Positions 36,397 through 45,764 of a DNA stretch of 64,000 bases are shown here, in pieces. Below the pieces are notes generated by a model. That model searched no databases. It had not been told where the DNA came from and saw only the letters and a program-made list of their open reading frames with translations. The stretch covers positions 1 through 64,000 of the forward strand of contig CALUCI010000001.1 of the NCBI GenBank assembly GCA_943914515.1, read 5' to 3'. The stretch comes from an uncultured Pseudomonas sp. (GTDB lineage Bacteria; Pseudomonadota; Gammaproteobacteria; Pseudomonadales; Pseudomonadaceae). The stretch's first letter is position 1. Every line of letters begins with the position of its first letter. The translations under genes and the position numbers were made by a program.

Positions 36397-36438
36397 CGGA
36401 TTCGAGGTTATGGATTTGAGGTGATGGATTTGAGGTGA
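36397..36438 (-). repeat. 14-bp tandem repeat, three copies, in the permease leader
   Basis: Plus-strand unit TGGATTTGAGGTGA occurs exactly at 36411-36424 and 36425-36438; a third copy at 36397-36410 matches at 11 of 14 bases. It ends three bases before the ATG. The unit is not a multiple of three, so it is not a protein repeat. Confidence 0.85.
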
Positions 36439-36645
36439 CGGGTACGAGCCTTGATTAGATGCTCTCCCAAACGCCTTAACCACGGCTCACAGCGCCAAGC
36501 GCTTGCCTTGCCGTGCCATCCGTCCTGGCGCGGGCAGAGCACTTGTAAAAACAATTAACATGTTAGTAAATTGGCTCTGCTTTGCCGTGAATCGAGCCTG
36601 GCACACCACTAAAACAACACCGGTCTGAGCCGGCCCGAGGTGGCG

Positions 36646-37587
36646 ATGAACCCGCAACACGCAAATCTGTTTCAAGGCCGCGAAGGTTTCGAGGTCTGGC
36701 ACGGTGACCTTGCCTCCAGTTGTGGCACCTTTCATGTCGAGCCACCGGTCGCGGCCAGTATCACCAGCTTCCAGGGCGCGGTGACGGCGTTCGACCGCCA
36801 GCGTTGCCAGGTCGAGGGCGCGCGCATCACCAGCAATTGCTCGCATGTGCACCGCTCGCAACAGGACATTCGTGGCGACGACAAGGATTTCTTCTACCTC
36901 GTGCTGCAGCTGAGCGGTGAGGCGCTGAGTTGTCAGTCCGACACGCAGACACGGTTGACCGGCGGTGATCTGGTGCTGCTCGACGTGACGCGCCCGAGTG
37001 ACTTCCACTTTCGCGGGCTGAGTGATCAGGTGTCGCTGATCCTGCCACGCCAGGACGTGCTAAGCCGCTTTCGCGAGCAGCGCCTGCGGATCAATCAGCG
37101 CATCGAAGCGGGCTCGGCGATTGCCACGATGAGCGCGATGCTGGTGGGCCAGTTGCTCGATGACACGCGCATCACCACCGACGAATCCCTGGCCGTGCTC
37201 GATGCCATCCTCGCCTTGCTGCGTCCCGCGTTGACGGCGCAGGCCCCCGACCGCGCCGACGCCGAACCCTCGGCCGTGATGACCCGGGCAAAGGCGGTGA
37301 TCGAGCGCTATCTGGCTGACGAAAGCCTTTGTCCGGAGCAGATCGCCTCGGCGGCGGGCACCTCGGTGCGCAATCTGCATCGGCTGTTCGCGCGCTTTGA
37401 CACCAGCGTTGGTCGGTACATTCTCGAACGTCGGCTGCATCGCTGCGCCGAGGCGATCATGCAGGGCGATGTGAAGATCACCTCGATTGCGCTGAGCTGG
37501 GGATTCAAGGATCTGAGCCATTTTTCCCGGACCTTCAAGAGCCGGTTTGGCGTGTCGCCGCAGAAGTATCGGGAGCAACGAGGATAG
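36646..37587 (+). CDS. AraC-family regulator, FeaR-like
   Basis: 313 aa from the ATG at 36646, which has GAGG at 36637-36640; an in-frame GTG at 36640 is less likely. Residues 40-190 form the AraC_binding_2 ligand domain (HVHRSQQDIRGDDKDFFYLV, LTGGDLVLLDVTRPSDF), and the C-terminal 100 residues hold the two helix-turn-helix motifs (CPEQIASAAGTSVRNLHRLF and ITSIALSWGFKDLSHFSRTF, ending FGVSPQKYREQRG). Relatives such as FeaR and AlkS-type proteins activate amine or alkylamine catabolism. It is divergent from the permease-oxidase operon and so its probable activator. The spacer contains the small dyad TAACATGTTA at 36556. Confidence 0.88.
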   Translation: MNPQHANLFQGREGFEVWHGDLASSCGTFHVEPPVAASITSFQGAVTAFDRQRCQVEGARITSNCSHVHRSQQDIRGDDKDFFYLVLQLSGEALSCQSDTQTRLTGGDLVLLDVTRPSDFHFRGLSDQVSLILPRQDVLSRFREQRLRINQRIEAGSAIATMSAMLVGQLLDDTRITTDESLAVLDAILALLRPALTAQAPDRADAEPSAVMTRAKAVIERYLADESLCPEQIASAAGTSVRNLHRLFARFDTSVGRYILERRLHRCAEAIMQGDVKITSIALSWGFKDLSHFSRTFKSRFGVSPQKYREQRG

Positions 37588-37679
37588 GTCTGAGATCCGT
37601 CCTGCGTCTCAGGTGGTGTCGTCAAAACACAGCTATGTCGTTGACCTGCCTGCACTTTGATGGTCAGATGCGCGCCTGT

Positions 37680-37859
37680 TTCAGGTGTCCCATACCGCCG
37701 TGTATGGGGTGAAACGGGAAGCCGGTTCGTCACTTTGCTGATCAGTCCGGCGCTGCCCCCGCAACGGTATGCGAGCGAAACATCCGAACACGCCACTGTG
37801 CCCCGTGCATGGGAAGGCGGATGTTTCATGACCCTCGCGAGCCCGGAGACCGGCCTGAA
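37680..37859 (+). promoter_or_regulatory. Cobalamin riboswitch
   Basis: The aptamer is closed by TTCAGG (37680-37685) and CCTGAA (37854-37859). Inside are the conserved elements in order: GGGAAGCCGGT, GCTGCCCCCGCAACGGTA, the CCACTGTG of the B12 box partner region, GGGAAGG, and GAGCCCGGAGACCGGCC before the closing strand. AACATCCG/CGGATGTT form an inner stem. It precedes a TonB receptor gene by 121 bases; the segment 37862-37975 should hold the expression platform, which would switch off receptor and importer when adenosylcobalamin is plentiful. No clear terminator is seen there, so translational control is the guess. Confidence 0.9.
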
Positions 37860-37980
37860 GCATCGTTTGGCAAACCCGCGGTGGGCGGGCGCAGGCCGGT
37901 TTCCGTGGGCGTGTGCGTCTGCGATTCCCTATGCGTTGTTCCCTCCGGGATTCTTTCATTCCTGTTGCAAGTGGAACGAC

Positions 37981-40119
37981 ATGTCCCGTAATTCCCTGTT
38001 CAATTCCTTCTCGGGCACCTTGCTGTGTGCGAGCCTCGCGCCGTGTGTGCTGTTTTCCGTTGCGGCCCAGGCTGCCGAGGACGAAAACGCCCTGGCCCTG
38101 CCGGCCACGGCCATCATCGAAGTCGCCGATGCGCAATCGCAGCCGGACCTGCACACCCCGAGCACGTCTGGCTCGCGGCTGAACCTGAGCGCGCTGGAAA
38201 CCCCGGCCAGCGTCACCAGCATCAGCGCCGAGCAGATCCTCAAGCGCAACAACGCCACGGTCCAGGATGCGGTCACCCGTTCGCCGGGCGTGACCTTTAT
38301 CGGCACCCCCGGAAACGGCGGCACGGCGTTGTCGGCCCGCGGTTTCACCGGGCACAGCTCGACCATGCAGTTGTACGACGGCACCCGCCTGTATGTCGGT
38401 GCGGGAACCGTGACCTTTCCGGTGGACACCTGGTCGGTGGAGCGCATCGATGTGCTGCGGGGGCCGGCCTCGGTGCTTTACGGCGAGGGCGCCACGGGCG
38501 CGGTGATCAACGTGGTGCCGAAGAAGCCGTTCGAGGGCGAGATCCGCAACCGCCTGCGCCTGGGCTATGGCTCGGACGACAAGCGCCAGGCCGCCCTGGA
38601 CAGCGGCGGCTCGCTGACCGATACCCTGAGCTACCGCTTCAACCTCAACAAACAGGCGAGCAACGGCTGGGTCGACCGCGGCGACTCCGAAAGCCTCGCG
38701 CTCAGCGCCGCGCTGCGCTGGCAGGCCAGCGACGACCTGAGCTTTACCTTCAGCCACGACTACAGCGACCAGGAACCGCAGCGCTACTTCGGCACGCCAC
38801 TGGTCGACGGACATTTCCGCGAATCCCTGCGTGATCACAACTACAACGTCGAAGACGCGACCGTTCAGTACAACGACCAGTCCACCCGGCTGGTCACCGA
38901 CTGGACGATCAACGACAACCTGAGCGCCAGCAACCAGTTGTACTTCCTCAAGACCCAGCGCCGCTGGCGCAATGCCGAGACCTACACCTGGCTGCCGGGT
39001 GACCTGGTGCGCCGCGACAGCTTCATCAGCATCAAGCAGACCCAGGAGCAGGTGGGCGATCGCCAGACCTTCACCCTGCAGCATTCACTGTTCGGGCTGG
39101 ACAGCCGCACCGTGCTCGGCGCCGACTACAACTCGATCCGCTTCGTGCGCAAGCATGACTTCGGCAACGTTTACAGCGACACCGTGCCGCTGGCCGGCTC
39201 GGGGGGTAGCGGCTATGTCAGCACCGATCCGTACCGCTCCCGCGACGCCAACCAGGCGAAGCAGTTCTCGCTGTTCGCCGAGAACCGAACCCAACTCACC
39301 GAGCAACTCTCGCTGATCACCGGCGTGCGCCGCGATCAGGTCCACCTCGACCGTACCGACGTGCCGACCGCTACCCGCAGCGATCGCAGCCTGTCCGGCG
39401 GCAACTGGCGTGCCGGCCTGGTGTTCGCCGTCACCGAGGACCTGTCGCTGTACGGTCAATACGCGACCAGCACCGAAGGCGTCAGCAACCTGCTGACCCT
39501 CTCGACCGCGCAGCAGCAATGGGACCTCAGCACCGCGAAACAGACCGAAGTGGGGATCAAGCAGCAGTTGCTCGATGGCCGTGGCGAATGGACCCTGGCC
39601 GCGTATCACATTGTCAAGAAGAAGCTGCTCAGCACCGACCCGCTCAACCCGAGGATCCAGCAGCAGATCGGCCAGCAGTCCTCCGACGGCATCGAAGCCA
39701 CCCTGGAACTGCGCCTGCCGTATGACGTGCAGCTTTCGGCCAACGCTGCCTGGGTTCGCGCCGAGTACGACAAGTACGCCAGCGGCAGCAATGACTTCAA
39801 GGGCAACCAGCCGGTCAACGTGCCGCGCCGTTCCGCCAACCTGTGGCTGAGCAAGGACTTCGCCGAGCGCTTCAGTGCCGGTGCGGGCGCCCGTTACGTC
39901 GACAGCCGTTATGGCGACAACGCCAACACCGTCGAGGTACCGAGCTACACGGTGGTCGATGCCAATTTCGACTGGCGGGTACTGCCCGAGCTGACCCTCG
40001 GCCTGCAACTGAACAACCTGTTCGACCGCCAGTACGCCACCACCACCGGCAACAACGGTCGGCAGTGGTACCTGGGCGAGCCACGCTCGTTGTTCGTTTC
40101 GGCCGACTACACCTTCTGA
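37981..40119 (+). CDS. TonB-dependent receptor under cobalamin-riboswitch control
   Basis: 712 aa from ATG 37981 (GGAA six bases upstream); the frame is open further upstream only across the riboswitch. Signal peptide 1-32, plug domain (ETPASVTSISAEQILKRNN, VQDAVTRSPGVTF, LSARGFTGHSSTMQLYDGTR, VERIDVLRGPASVLYGEGAT), then a barrel with siderophore-receptor features (ending FVSADYTF). The plug resembles ferric-siderophore receptors (FhuE/FpvA type) more than E. coli BtuB, yet the gene is behind a B12 riboswitch and ahead of a BtuCDF-like ABC set. Cobalamin or a related corrinoid is therefore the favoured ligand. First gene of a four-gene operon. Confidence 0.87.
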   Translation: MSRNSLFNSFSGTLLCASLAPCVLFSVAAQAAEDENALALPATAIIEVADAQSQPDLHTPSTSGSRLNLSALETPASVTSISAEQILKRNNATVQDAVTRSPGVTFIGTPGNGGTALSARGFTGHSSTMQLYDGTRLYVGAGTVTFPVDTWSVERIDVLRGPASVLYGEGATGAVINVVPKKPFEGEIRNRLRLGYGSDDKRQAALDSGGSLTDTLSYRFNLNKQASNGWVDRGDSESLALSAALRWQASDDLSFTFSHDYSDQEPQRYFGTPLVDGHFRESLRDHNYNVEDATVQYNDQSTRLVTDWTINDNLSASNQLYFLKTQRRWRNAETYTWLPGDLVRRDSFISIKQTQEQVGDRQTFTLQHSLFGLDSRTVLGADYNSIRFVRKHDFGNVYSDTVPLAGSGGSGYVSTDPYRSRDANQAKQFSLFAENRTQLTEQLSLITGVRRDQVHLDRTDVPTATRSDRSLSGGNWRAGLVFAVTEDLSLYGQYATSTEGVSNLLTLSTAQQQWDLSTAKQTEVGIKQQLLDGRGEWTLAAYHIVKKKLLSTDPLNPRIQQQIGQQSSDGIEATLELRLPYDVQLSANAAWVRAEYDKYASGSNDFKGNQPVNVPRRSANLWLSKDFAERFSAGAGARYVDSRYGDNANTVEVPSYTVVDANFDWRVLPELTLGLQLNNLFDRQYATTTGNNGRQWYLGEPRSLFVSADYTF

Positions 40120-40152
40120 CTGCCGCCCCCGAGGGGGGCGCACGGAGCCTGA

Positions 40153-40938
40153 ATGTCCTCACTCAGTATCGAGGGGCTGGCCTGGGCCGCCCCCGGTCGC
40201 GACCGCGACCCGCTGTGGCTGCTGCGGGATATCCACCTGCACACGGCCGAGGGCGAGTTCGTCGGCCTGATCGGCCCCAACGGCAGCGGCAAGACCAGCC
40301 TGCTGCGCTGTGCCTATCGCGGCTATGAGCCGGCCATGGGCCGGGTGACGCTGGATGGCGACGACCTGTGGCAGCGCAGTCCGCGCTGGTGCGCGCAGCG
40401 GATTGCCGTGGTGCTGCAGGAGTTTCCTCAGGAGTTCGGCTTGACCGTCGCCGATGTAGTGGCCATGGGGCGGACGCCGCATAAGGGTCTGTTCGACGGC
40501 GACAGCGCCGAGGACAGCGCCCGCGTGGCGCAGGCGCTGGAACAGGTGGGCCTTGCGGCGTGCGCGGCGCGCAGCTTTGCCAGCCTGTCCGGTGGTGAGA
40601 AACAGCGAGTGCTGCTGGCCCGGGCATTGGTGCAGCAGCCCGGGTTGCTGATCCTCGACGAGCCGACCAACCACCTCGACCCGCGTTATCAACTGCAACT
40701 GCTGCAGCACCTGCGCGGCCTTGGCCTAAGTGTGCTCGCCAGCTTTCACGACCTGAACCTGGCGGCGGCCTTTTGCGACCGCCTGTGCGTCATCGCCGCG
40801 GGCCGCATCGTTGCCAGCGGCACGCCGGCCGAGGTGCTGACCAGCGAGCTGCTGCATGAGGTCTTCGGGGTCCGGGCGCTGGTCGACAGCCACCCGTTGC
40901 ATGCCTATCCACGTATCACCTGGATTACTCAACCATGA
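40153..40938 (+). CDS. ABC transporter ATP-binding protein, FecE/BtuD-like
   Basis: 261 aa. Walker A GPNGSGKT (41-48), a VVLQEFPQEFGLTVADVVAM Q-loop region, signature LSGGEKQRVLLARAL and LLILDEPTNHLDPRYQL, all as in iron-siderophore/B12 importers. The C-terminal LLHEVFGVRALVDSHPLH tail is the family extension. It energises import through the permease encoded at 41900. 33 bp after the receptor gene with GGAG before the ATG, and 4-bp overlap with the binding-protein gene, so expression is coupled to the riboswitch-controlled transcript. Confidence 0.92.
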   Translation: MSSLSIEGLAWAAPGRDRDPLWLLRDIHLHTAEGEFVGLIGPNGSGKTSLLRCAYRGYEPAMGRVTLDGDDLWQRSPRWCAQRIAVVLQEFPQEFGLTVADVVAMGRTPHKGLFDGDSAEDSARVAQALEQVGLAACAARSFASLSGGEKQRVLLARALVQQPGLLILDEPTNHLDPRYQLQLLQHLRGLGLSVLASFHDLNLAAAFCDRLCVIAAGRIVASGTPAEVLTSELLHEVFGVRALVDSHPLHAYPRITWITQP

Positions 40939-41900
40939 CCAACAGGCTTCTTGCAGGGCTGGTGCTGGCAGTGCTGGCGGCGCCGTCAGTGGCTGGCGAC
41001 TATCCCCTTACCGTGCGCAGTTGCGAGCGCGACGTCAGCTTCGATCACGCGCCTCGACGGGCGGTGGTGCATGACGTGAACATGGCCGGGATGCTCCTGC
41101 ATCTCGGGCTGCGCGAGCGCCTGGCCGGTTACACCGGGTTCACCGCCAACAAGCACCGTGAGCCCTGGATCGACCAGGCGTTGCAGGGCGTGCCGCAACT
41201 TGCCAGTCGCTACCCGTCGGTTGAAACCTTGCTGGCGGCGGATGCCGACCTGTTTTTCGCCGGCTGGAACTACGGCATGCGCGTGGGCGGCCCGCTGACG
41301 CCGACCTCGCTGGGGGCCTTCGGCATTCCGGTCTACGAGCTCAGCGAGTCCTGCTCGTGGATCATGCAGCAGCCACGGGCCAGCCTGGATGATGTGTACC
41401 GCGACCTGACCAATCTGGGACGGATCTTTTCCGTCGAAGAGCGCGCCCAGGCGCTGGTCGGGCAGATGCGCGAGCGTATTGCCGCGGTCGACGCCAAGGT
41501 TCGCCAGCAAGGCGCGCCCACGGTGTTTCTCTACGACAGTGGCGAAGACCGGCCGACCACCTCGGGACGCCTGGGCATGCCCCAGGCGCTGATCGACGCG
41601 GCGGGCGGGCGCAACGTGATGGACGATGTGTCGGCCAGTTGGACCCAGGTCAACTGGGAGAGCGTGGTGGAGCGCGATCCGCAGGTGATCGCGATTGTCG
41701 ATTACGGCCCGCTGAGCTGGCAGCAGAAACGCGACTTCCTGCTGCGTCAGCCGGCATTGCAGACGGTGCGGGCGATTCGCGAGCAGCGTTTTGTCGTGCT
41801 CTCGTACCTGGAAGTCACGCCATCGGTGGAAAACGCCATCGCCGTCGAGAAGCTCGCGGCGGGCCTGCATCCGCAGTTGTTCGCGGCGGGGGCCGACTGA
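40935..41900 (+). CDS. Periplasmic binding protein, BtuF/FecB-like (TroA/helical backbone type)
   Basis: 321 aa. Signal peptide 1-20 (cleavage after SVA). Type III binding-protein features: FDHAPRRAVVHDVNMAGMLL, HLGLRERLAGYTG, ASRYPSVETLLAADADLFF, and in the C-lobe VNWESVVERDPQVIAIVDY. It should capture the ligand in the periplasm and hand it to the permease encoded next (TGATG junction at 41898-41902). The pocket residues of E. coli BtuF cannot be aligned by eye, so cobalamin binding rests on operon context and the riboswitch. Iron-siderophore or other corrinoid ligands remain possible. Confidence 0.87.
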   Translation: MTNRLLAGLVLAVLAAPSVAGDYPLTVRSCERDVSFDHAPRRAVVHDVNMAGMLLHLGLRERLAGYTGFTANKHREPWIDQALQGVPQLASRYPSVETLLAADADLFFAGWNYGMRVGGPLTPTSLGAFGIPVYELSESCSWIMQQPRASLDDVYRDLTNLGRIFSVEERAQALVGQMRERIAAVDAKVRQQGAPTVFLYDSGEDRPTTSGRLGMPQALIDAAGGRNVMDDVSASWTQVNWESVVERDPQVIAIVDYGPLSWQQKRDFLLRQPALQTVRAIREQRFVVLSYLEVTPSVENAIAVEKLAAGLHPQLFAAGAD

Positions 41901-42922
41901 TGCTGGTCCGTAGCCAGGCAGCCTATCGCGGTCTGCTCGCCGCCTTGTTGCTGCTGATAGTGCTGTCGTGCGTGGCCGCGCTGGCGTTCGGTCCGGCGGC
42001 GGTTCCGCTGGGCAGTGTGTGGGGCATCCTCGGCCGGCAACTGGGGGTCGATTTGCCGGGGCAGTGGAGTGCCGGCCAGGAGCATATCGTCTGGTTGATC
42101 CGCGCGCCGCGGGTGCTGCTCGGGGCGCTGGTCGGCGCGGGTCTGGCGCTGGTGGGCACGGCGCTGCAGGCGGTGACCCGCAACCCGCTGGCGGACCCGC
42201 ACCTGCTGGGCGTCAGTTCCGGCGCAGCGCTGGGGGCAGTGCTGGTGATGCTTTACCTGGGCGAGTTCGTCGGCGTGTTCAGCCTACCGCTGGCGGCATT
42301 TGCCGGGGCGGCGGGGAGCATGTTGCTGGTGCTCGCGGTGGCGCGGCGTGACGGCCGGCTGGAGAGCGACCGGTTGCTGCTGGCCGGCGTGGCCGTTTCG
42401 TTCGTGTTGATGGCGCTGGTGAACCTGCTGCTGTTCACCGGTGATCAGCATGCGGCGGCGTCGGTGGTGTTCTGGATGCTCTGCGGGCTTGGCTCGGCGC
42501 GCTGGCAGGTGATCTGGCTGCCGGCGCTGTGCGTGGCATTGTGCCTGCTGGCGTTATGGGTGATGGCGCGTGGACTCAATGCACTGATGAGTGGCGAACA
42601 GACCGCCATCAGCCTCGGCTTCAATGGCCGGCGCCTGCGGATTCAGGTGTTTCTCTGCACCTCGTTGCTCACCGGGGTGCTGGTGTCGCTGTCGGGCGCG
42701 ATTGGTTTTGTCGGGCTGATGGTGCCGCACATGGCACGGCGCCTGGTCGGCGCGGAAAACCGCCGGCTGCTGCCGGTCAGCGCGGCCCTGGGCGCGGTGT
42801 TTCTGGTCTGGGTCGATGTGGCGGCGAGAACCCTGATTGCGCCGGAGGACTTGCCGATCGGCGTGGCGACGGCGGCGTTGGGTGGGGTGTTCTTTATCCT
42901 GTTGTTAAGGCGCGGAGGCTAG
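41900..42922 (+). CDS. ABC transporter permease, FecCD/BtuC-like
   Basis: 340 aa from the ATG at 41900, which shares one base with the stop of the preceding gene; a longer frame back to 41639 is the shadow of that gene. About ten membrane helices with the family hallmarks LIRAPRVLLGALVGAGLALV, AVTRNPLADPHLLGVSSGAA, and the C-terminal GAIGFVGLMVPHMARRLVG followed by DVAARTLIAPEDLPIGVATA. It functions as a homodimer with the ATPase and the binding protein encoded upstream. It closes the B12-responsive operon; the kup gene follows 102 bp later. Confidence 0.91.
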   Translation: MLVRSQAAYRGLLAALLLLIVLSCVAALAFGPAAVPLGSVWGILGRQLGVDLPGQWSAGQEHIVWLIRAPRVLLGALVGAGLALVGTALQAVTRNPLADPHLLGVSSGAALGAVLVMLYLGEFVGVFSLPLAAFAGAAGSMLLVLAVARRDGRLESDRLLLAGVAVSFVLMALVNLLLFTGDQHAAASVVFWMLCGLGSARWQVIWLPALCVALCLLALWVMARGLNALMSGEQTAISLGFNGRRLRIQVFLCTSLLTGVLVSLSGAIGFVGLMVPHMARRLVGAENRRLLPVSAALGAVFLVWVDVAARTLIAPEDLPIGVATAALGGVFFILLLRRGG

Positions 42923-43024
42923 AGCGGCGGGGCAGCGAAACGCCAATTTTTACGCGTTTTTTACGCTGCCTTACACATCTTGAAACGATACTGGCCGCTC
43001 TTTTTTCCGCCCCGGACACCGTAG

Positions 43025-44926
43025 ATGAGCGAGACCTTGAGCGTTGCAGAGCACTCCCACCCGGCCCGAGCCTCGGGCATCGGCATGCTGATTGCCGCTG
43101 CCGGCGTGGTGTATGGCGACATTGGTACCAGCCCGCTGTACACGCTCAAGGAAGTGTTCGCCGGCCATTACGGCGTCCAGCCAAGCCATGACGGGGTACT
43201 GGGGATTCTGTCGCTGGTGTTCTGGTCGCTGGTCTGGGTGGTTTCGATCAAGTACGTGCTGTTCGTCCTGCGCGCCGACAACCAGGGCGAGGGCGGGATC
43301 ATGGCCTTGACCGCGCTGGCACGGCGCGCCTCGGCAGCGTTTCCGACCATGAGCAAGGTGCTGGTGCTGCTGGGCTTGTTCGGCGCTGCGCTGTTCTATG
43401 GCGACAGCATGATCACCCCGGCGATTTCGGTGTTGTCGGCGGTAGAGGGGTTGCAACTGGCGTTCCATGGCATCGACCACTGGGTGGTGCCGTTGGCGGT
43501 GGTCATCCTGATCGGGCTGTTCCTGATCCAGAAACACGGCACCGCCCGCATCGGCATTCTGTTCGGACCGGTGATGGTGCTGTGGTTCGTGGTCCTCGGC
43601 GCGCTGGGCATCTACGGCATCGCCCAGCGCCCCGAGGTGCTGCAGGCGCTCAACCCGGCCTGGGCCGTGGGGTTCTTCGTGGTCCATCCGGGCATTGGCG
43701 TGGCGATTCTCGGGGCTGTGGTGCTGGCGCTGACCGGGGCGGAAGCGCTGTACGCCGATATGGGCCACTTCGGGCGCAAGCCGATTGCCCGGGCGTGGTT
43801 CAGCCTGGTCCTGCCGGGGCTGGTGCTCAACTATTTCGGCCAGGGCGCGTTGATCCTGGAAAACCCGGAAGCGGTGCGCAACCCGTTCTACCTGCTGGCG
43901 CCGGGCTGGGCCTTGCTGCCGATGGTGGCGCTGTCGACCCTGGCGACGATTATTGCCTCCCAGGCGGTGATTTCCGGAGCCTTTTCCCTGACGCGTCAGG
44001 CCATTCAACTGGGTTACGTGCCGCGCATGTTCATCCAGCACACCTCCAGCCAGGAACAGGGCCAGATCTACATCGGCACGGTGAACTGGGCGCTGATGGT
44101 CGGCGTGGTGCTGCTGGTCATCGGCTTCGAGTCGTCCAGTGCCCTGGCGGCGGCCTACGGCGTGGCGGTGACCGGCACCATGCTGATCACCACGATTCTT
44201 TCCTGTGCGGTGGTGTTGCTGCTGTGGAAGACCCCGCGCTGGCTGGCGGTGCCGGTGCTACTGGGCTTTCTGCTGGTGGACAGCCTGTATTTTGCGGCGA
44301 ATGCGCCGAAGATCTTCCAGGGCGGGGCGTTTCCGGTGATCGCCGGTATCGGCCTGTTCATCCTGATGACCACCTGGAAGCGCGGCCGCAAGATCATTGT
44401 CGAGCGCCTGGATGAAAGCGCACTGCCGCTGCCGTTGTTCATCGCCAGCCTGCGCGCGCAGCCGCCGCACCGGGTGCAGGGCACGGCGGTGTTTCTGACC
44501 GCCCGTGCCGGCGCCGTTCCCCACGCGTTGCTGCACAACCTGCTGCACAACCAGGTAATGCACCAGCAAGTGGTGCTGTTGACGGTGGTGTTCGAGGACA
44601 GCCCGCGGGTCGCGGCTGCGCAGCGCTTCGACGTCGAGGGGTATGGCGAGGGCTTCTACCGGATCAGCCTGCGTTTCGGTTTCATGGAAGAACCGGATGT
44701 GCCGCTGGCGCTGAGCCAGTGTCATCTGGCCGACCTCGATTTCAGCCCCATGCGCACCACCTATTTCCTCAGCCGGGAGACGGTAGTGTCGACCGGGCGT
44801 ATCGGCATGGCGAAGTGGCGCGAGCACCTGTTTGCGTTTCTGTTGAAGAACGCCAACAGCAGCTTGCGTTACTTCAAGCTGCCGTTGAATCGGGTTATCG
44901 AGCTGGGCACCCAGGTGGAGCTTTGA
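43025..44926 (+). CDS. kup: Low-affinity potassium transport protein Kup
   Basis: 633 aa, matching the usual length. Twelve membrane helices occupy the first 440 residues and a cytoplasmic domain the rest. The KUP/HAK/KT signature [19 protein letters not shown] opens the protein; [37 protein letters not shown] and [20 protein letters not shown] follow in order. It takes up K+ with protons across the inner membrane. Monocistronic: 102 bp after the B12 operon (with T-rich runs) and convergent with nikE 7 bp away. The ribosome-binding site upstream of the ATG is weak. Confidence 0.95.
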   Translation: MSETLSVAEHSHPARASGIGMLIAAAGVVYGDIGTSPLYTLKEVFAGHYGVQPSHDGVLGILSLVFWSLVWVVSIKYVLFVLRADNQGEGGIMALTALARRASAAFPTMSKVLVLLGLFGAALFYGDSMITPAISVLSAVEGLQLAFHGIDHWVVPLAVVILIGLFLIQKHGTARIGILFGPVMVLWFVVLGALGIYGIAQRPEVLQALNPAWAVGFFVVHPGIGVAILGAVVLALTGAEALYADMGHFGRKPIARAWFSLVLPGLVLNYFGQGALILENPEAVRNPFYLLAPGWALLPMVALSTLATIIASQAVISGAFSLTRQAIQLGYVPRMFIQHTSSQEQGQIYIGTVNWALMVGVVLLVIGFESSSALAAAYGVAVTGTMLITTILSCAVVLLLWKTPRWLAVPVLLGFLLVDSLYFAANAPKIFQGGAFPVIAGIGLFILMTTWKRGRKIIVERLDESALPLPLFIASLRAQPPHRVQGTAVFLTARAGAVPHALLHNLLHNQVMHQQVVLLTVVFEDSPRVAAAQRFDVEGYGEGFYRISLRFGFMEEPDVPLALSQCHLADLDFSPMRTTYFLSRETVVSTGRIGMAKWREHLFAFLLKNANSSLRYFKLPLNRVIELGTQVEL

Positions 44927-44933
44927 GCGCCGA

Positions 44934-45764
44934 TCACACGGTGCTGACGGTCGCCGCCGCGGACTTCTCCGCGGCGGCGCGTTTGCGCGGGCCGGCAGGC
45001 AATACCGCAGCCTGCAGTTGTTGCCCGACAGGGTGTTCGAAGCGCAGGTTGGGTTCGACGGGGCGGTCTTCGACGATACGCCCGCCGTCCAGCAGCAGCA
45101 CCCGCTGACAGAAGTACTGGACCAGGCTCAGGTCGTGGCTGATCAGCACGAACGCGGTGCCGTTGTCGCGCCTTAGCGCCTCCAGTCGTTGCAACAACTG
45201 CAATTGCAGGATCCGGTCGAGGTTCGACAGGGCTTCATCGAGCACCACCAGCCGCGGCGAAACCGCCAGCGCGCGGGCGATATTGGCGCGTTGCAACTGG
45301 CCACCGCTCAACTGCTGCGGCAAGCGCGCGGCATGTTCTTCACTCAAACCCAGCGGTTCCAGCAGTTGCACGGTGCGCGCGTGTTGCTGCGGCTGATCGA
45401 GATCAGTGAGGTGACGCAACGGCTCGGCAACGCTCCAGCCGATGCTGCGCTGCGGATTGAACGCACCGGGCGCGTCCTGGAACACCAGTTGCACCGTACG
45501 TTGAAAGTCGCGGGCAGCTTCGCCGCGCAGTTGGCTGACGTCCTGCCCGGCAAAAGTCACCTGGCCCTGGCTGGGCTTTTCCAGCCCGAGCAGCAAGCGG
45601 GCGAGGGTGCTCTTGCCGCTGCCGCTGCTGCCCAGCAAACCGATGGACTGGCCGGCGTGCAGTTGCAGGTCGATGCCGTCCAGCACTTGCAGCCAGCCGC
45701 GCTTGCGCAGGATTCCGCCCGTGCGGTAGCCGTGGCCGAGCTGGTCTACGTGAAGCAGGCTCAT
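44934..45764 (-). CDS. nikE: Nickel ABC importer ATP-binding protein NikE
   Basis: 276 aa. Dipeptide/nickel-type ATPase: Walker A GSSGSGKS (45-52), LVFQDAPGAFNPQRSIGWSV, signature LSGGQLQRANIARAL and LVVLDEALSNLDRILQL. It pairs with NikD as the ATPase heterodimer. Overlaps nikD by 4 bp and is the last of the nikABCDE operon. The extra Ala/Lys-rich tail of about 15 residues after the conserved domain is a strain-level oddity. The assignment to nickel rests on the complete gene order and nikR next door; oligopeptide ATPases are close relatives. Confidence 0.88.
   Translation of the reverse strand: MSLLHVDQLGHGYRTGGILRKRGWLQVLDGIDLQLHAGQSIGLLGSSGSGKSTLARLLLGLEKPSQGQVTFAGQDVSQLRGEAARDFQRTVQLVFQDAPGAFNPQRSIGWSVAEPLRHLTDLDQPQQHARTVQLLEPLGLSEEHAARLPQQLSGGQLQRANIARALAVSPRLVVLDEALSNLDRILQLQLLQRLEALRRDNGTAFVLISHDLSLVQYFCQRVLLLDGGRIVEDRPVEPNLRFEHPVGQQLQAAVLPAGPRKRAAAEKSAAATVSTV

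Noticed and set aside
37657..37980. Upstream in-frame extension of the TonB receptor
   Set aside because: It runs through the cobalamin riboswitch, which must be untranslated; a signal peptide begins at 37981.
41639..41899. N-terminal extension of the FecCD-like permease
   Set aside because: It overlaps the binding-protein gene in another frame; the TGATG junction at 41898-41902 gives the correct start.
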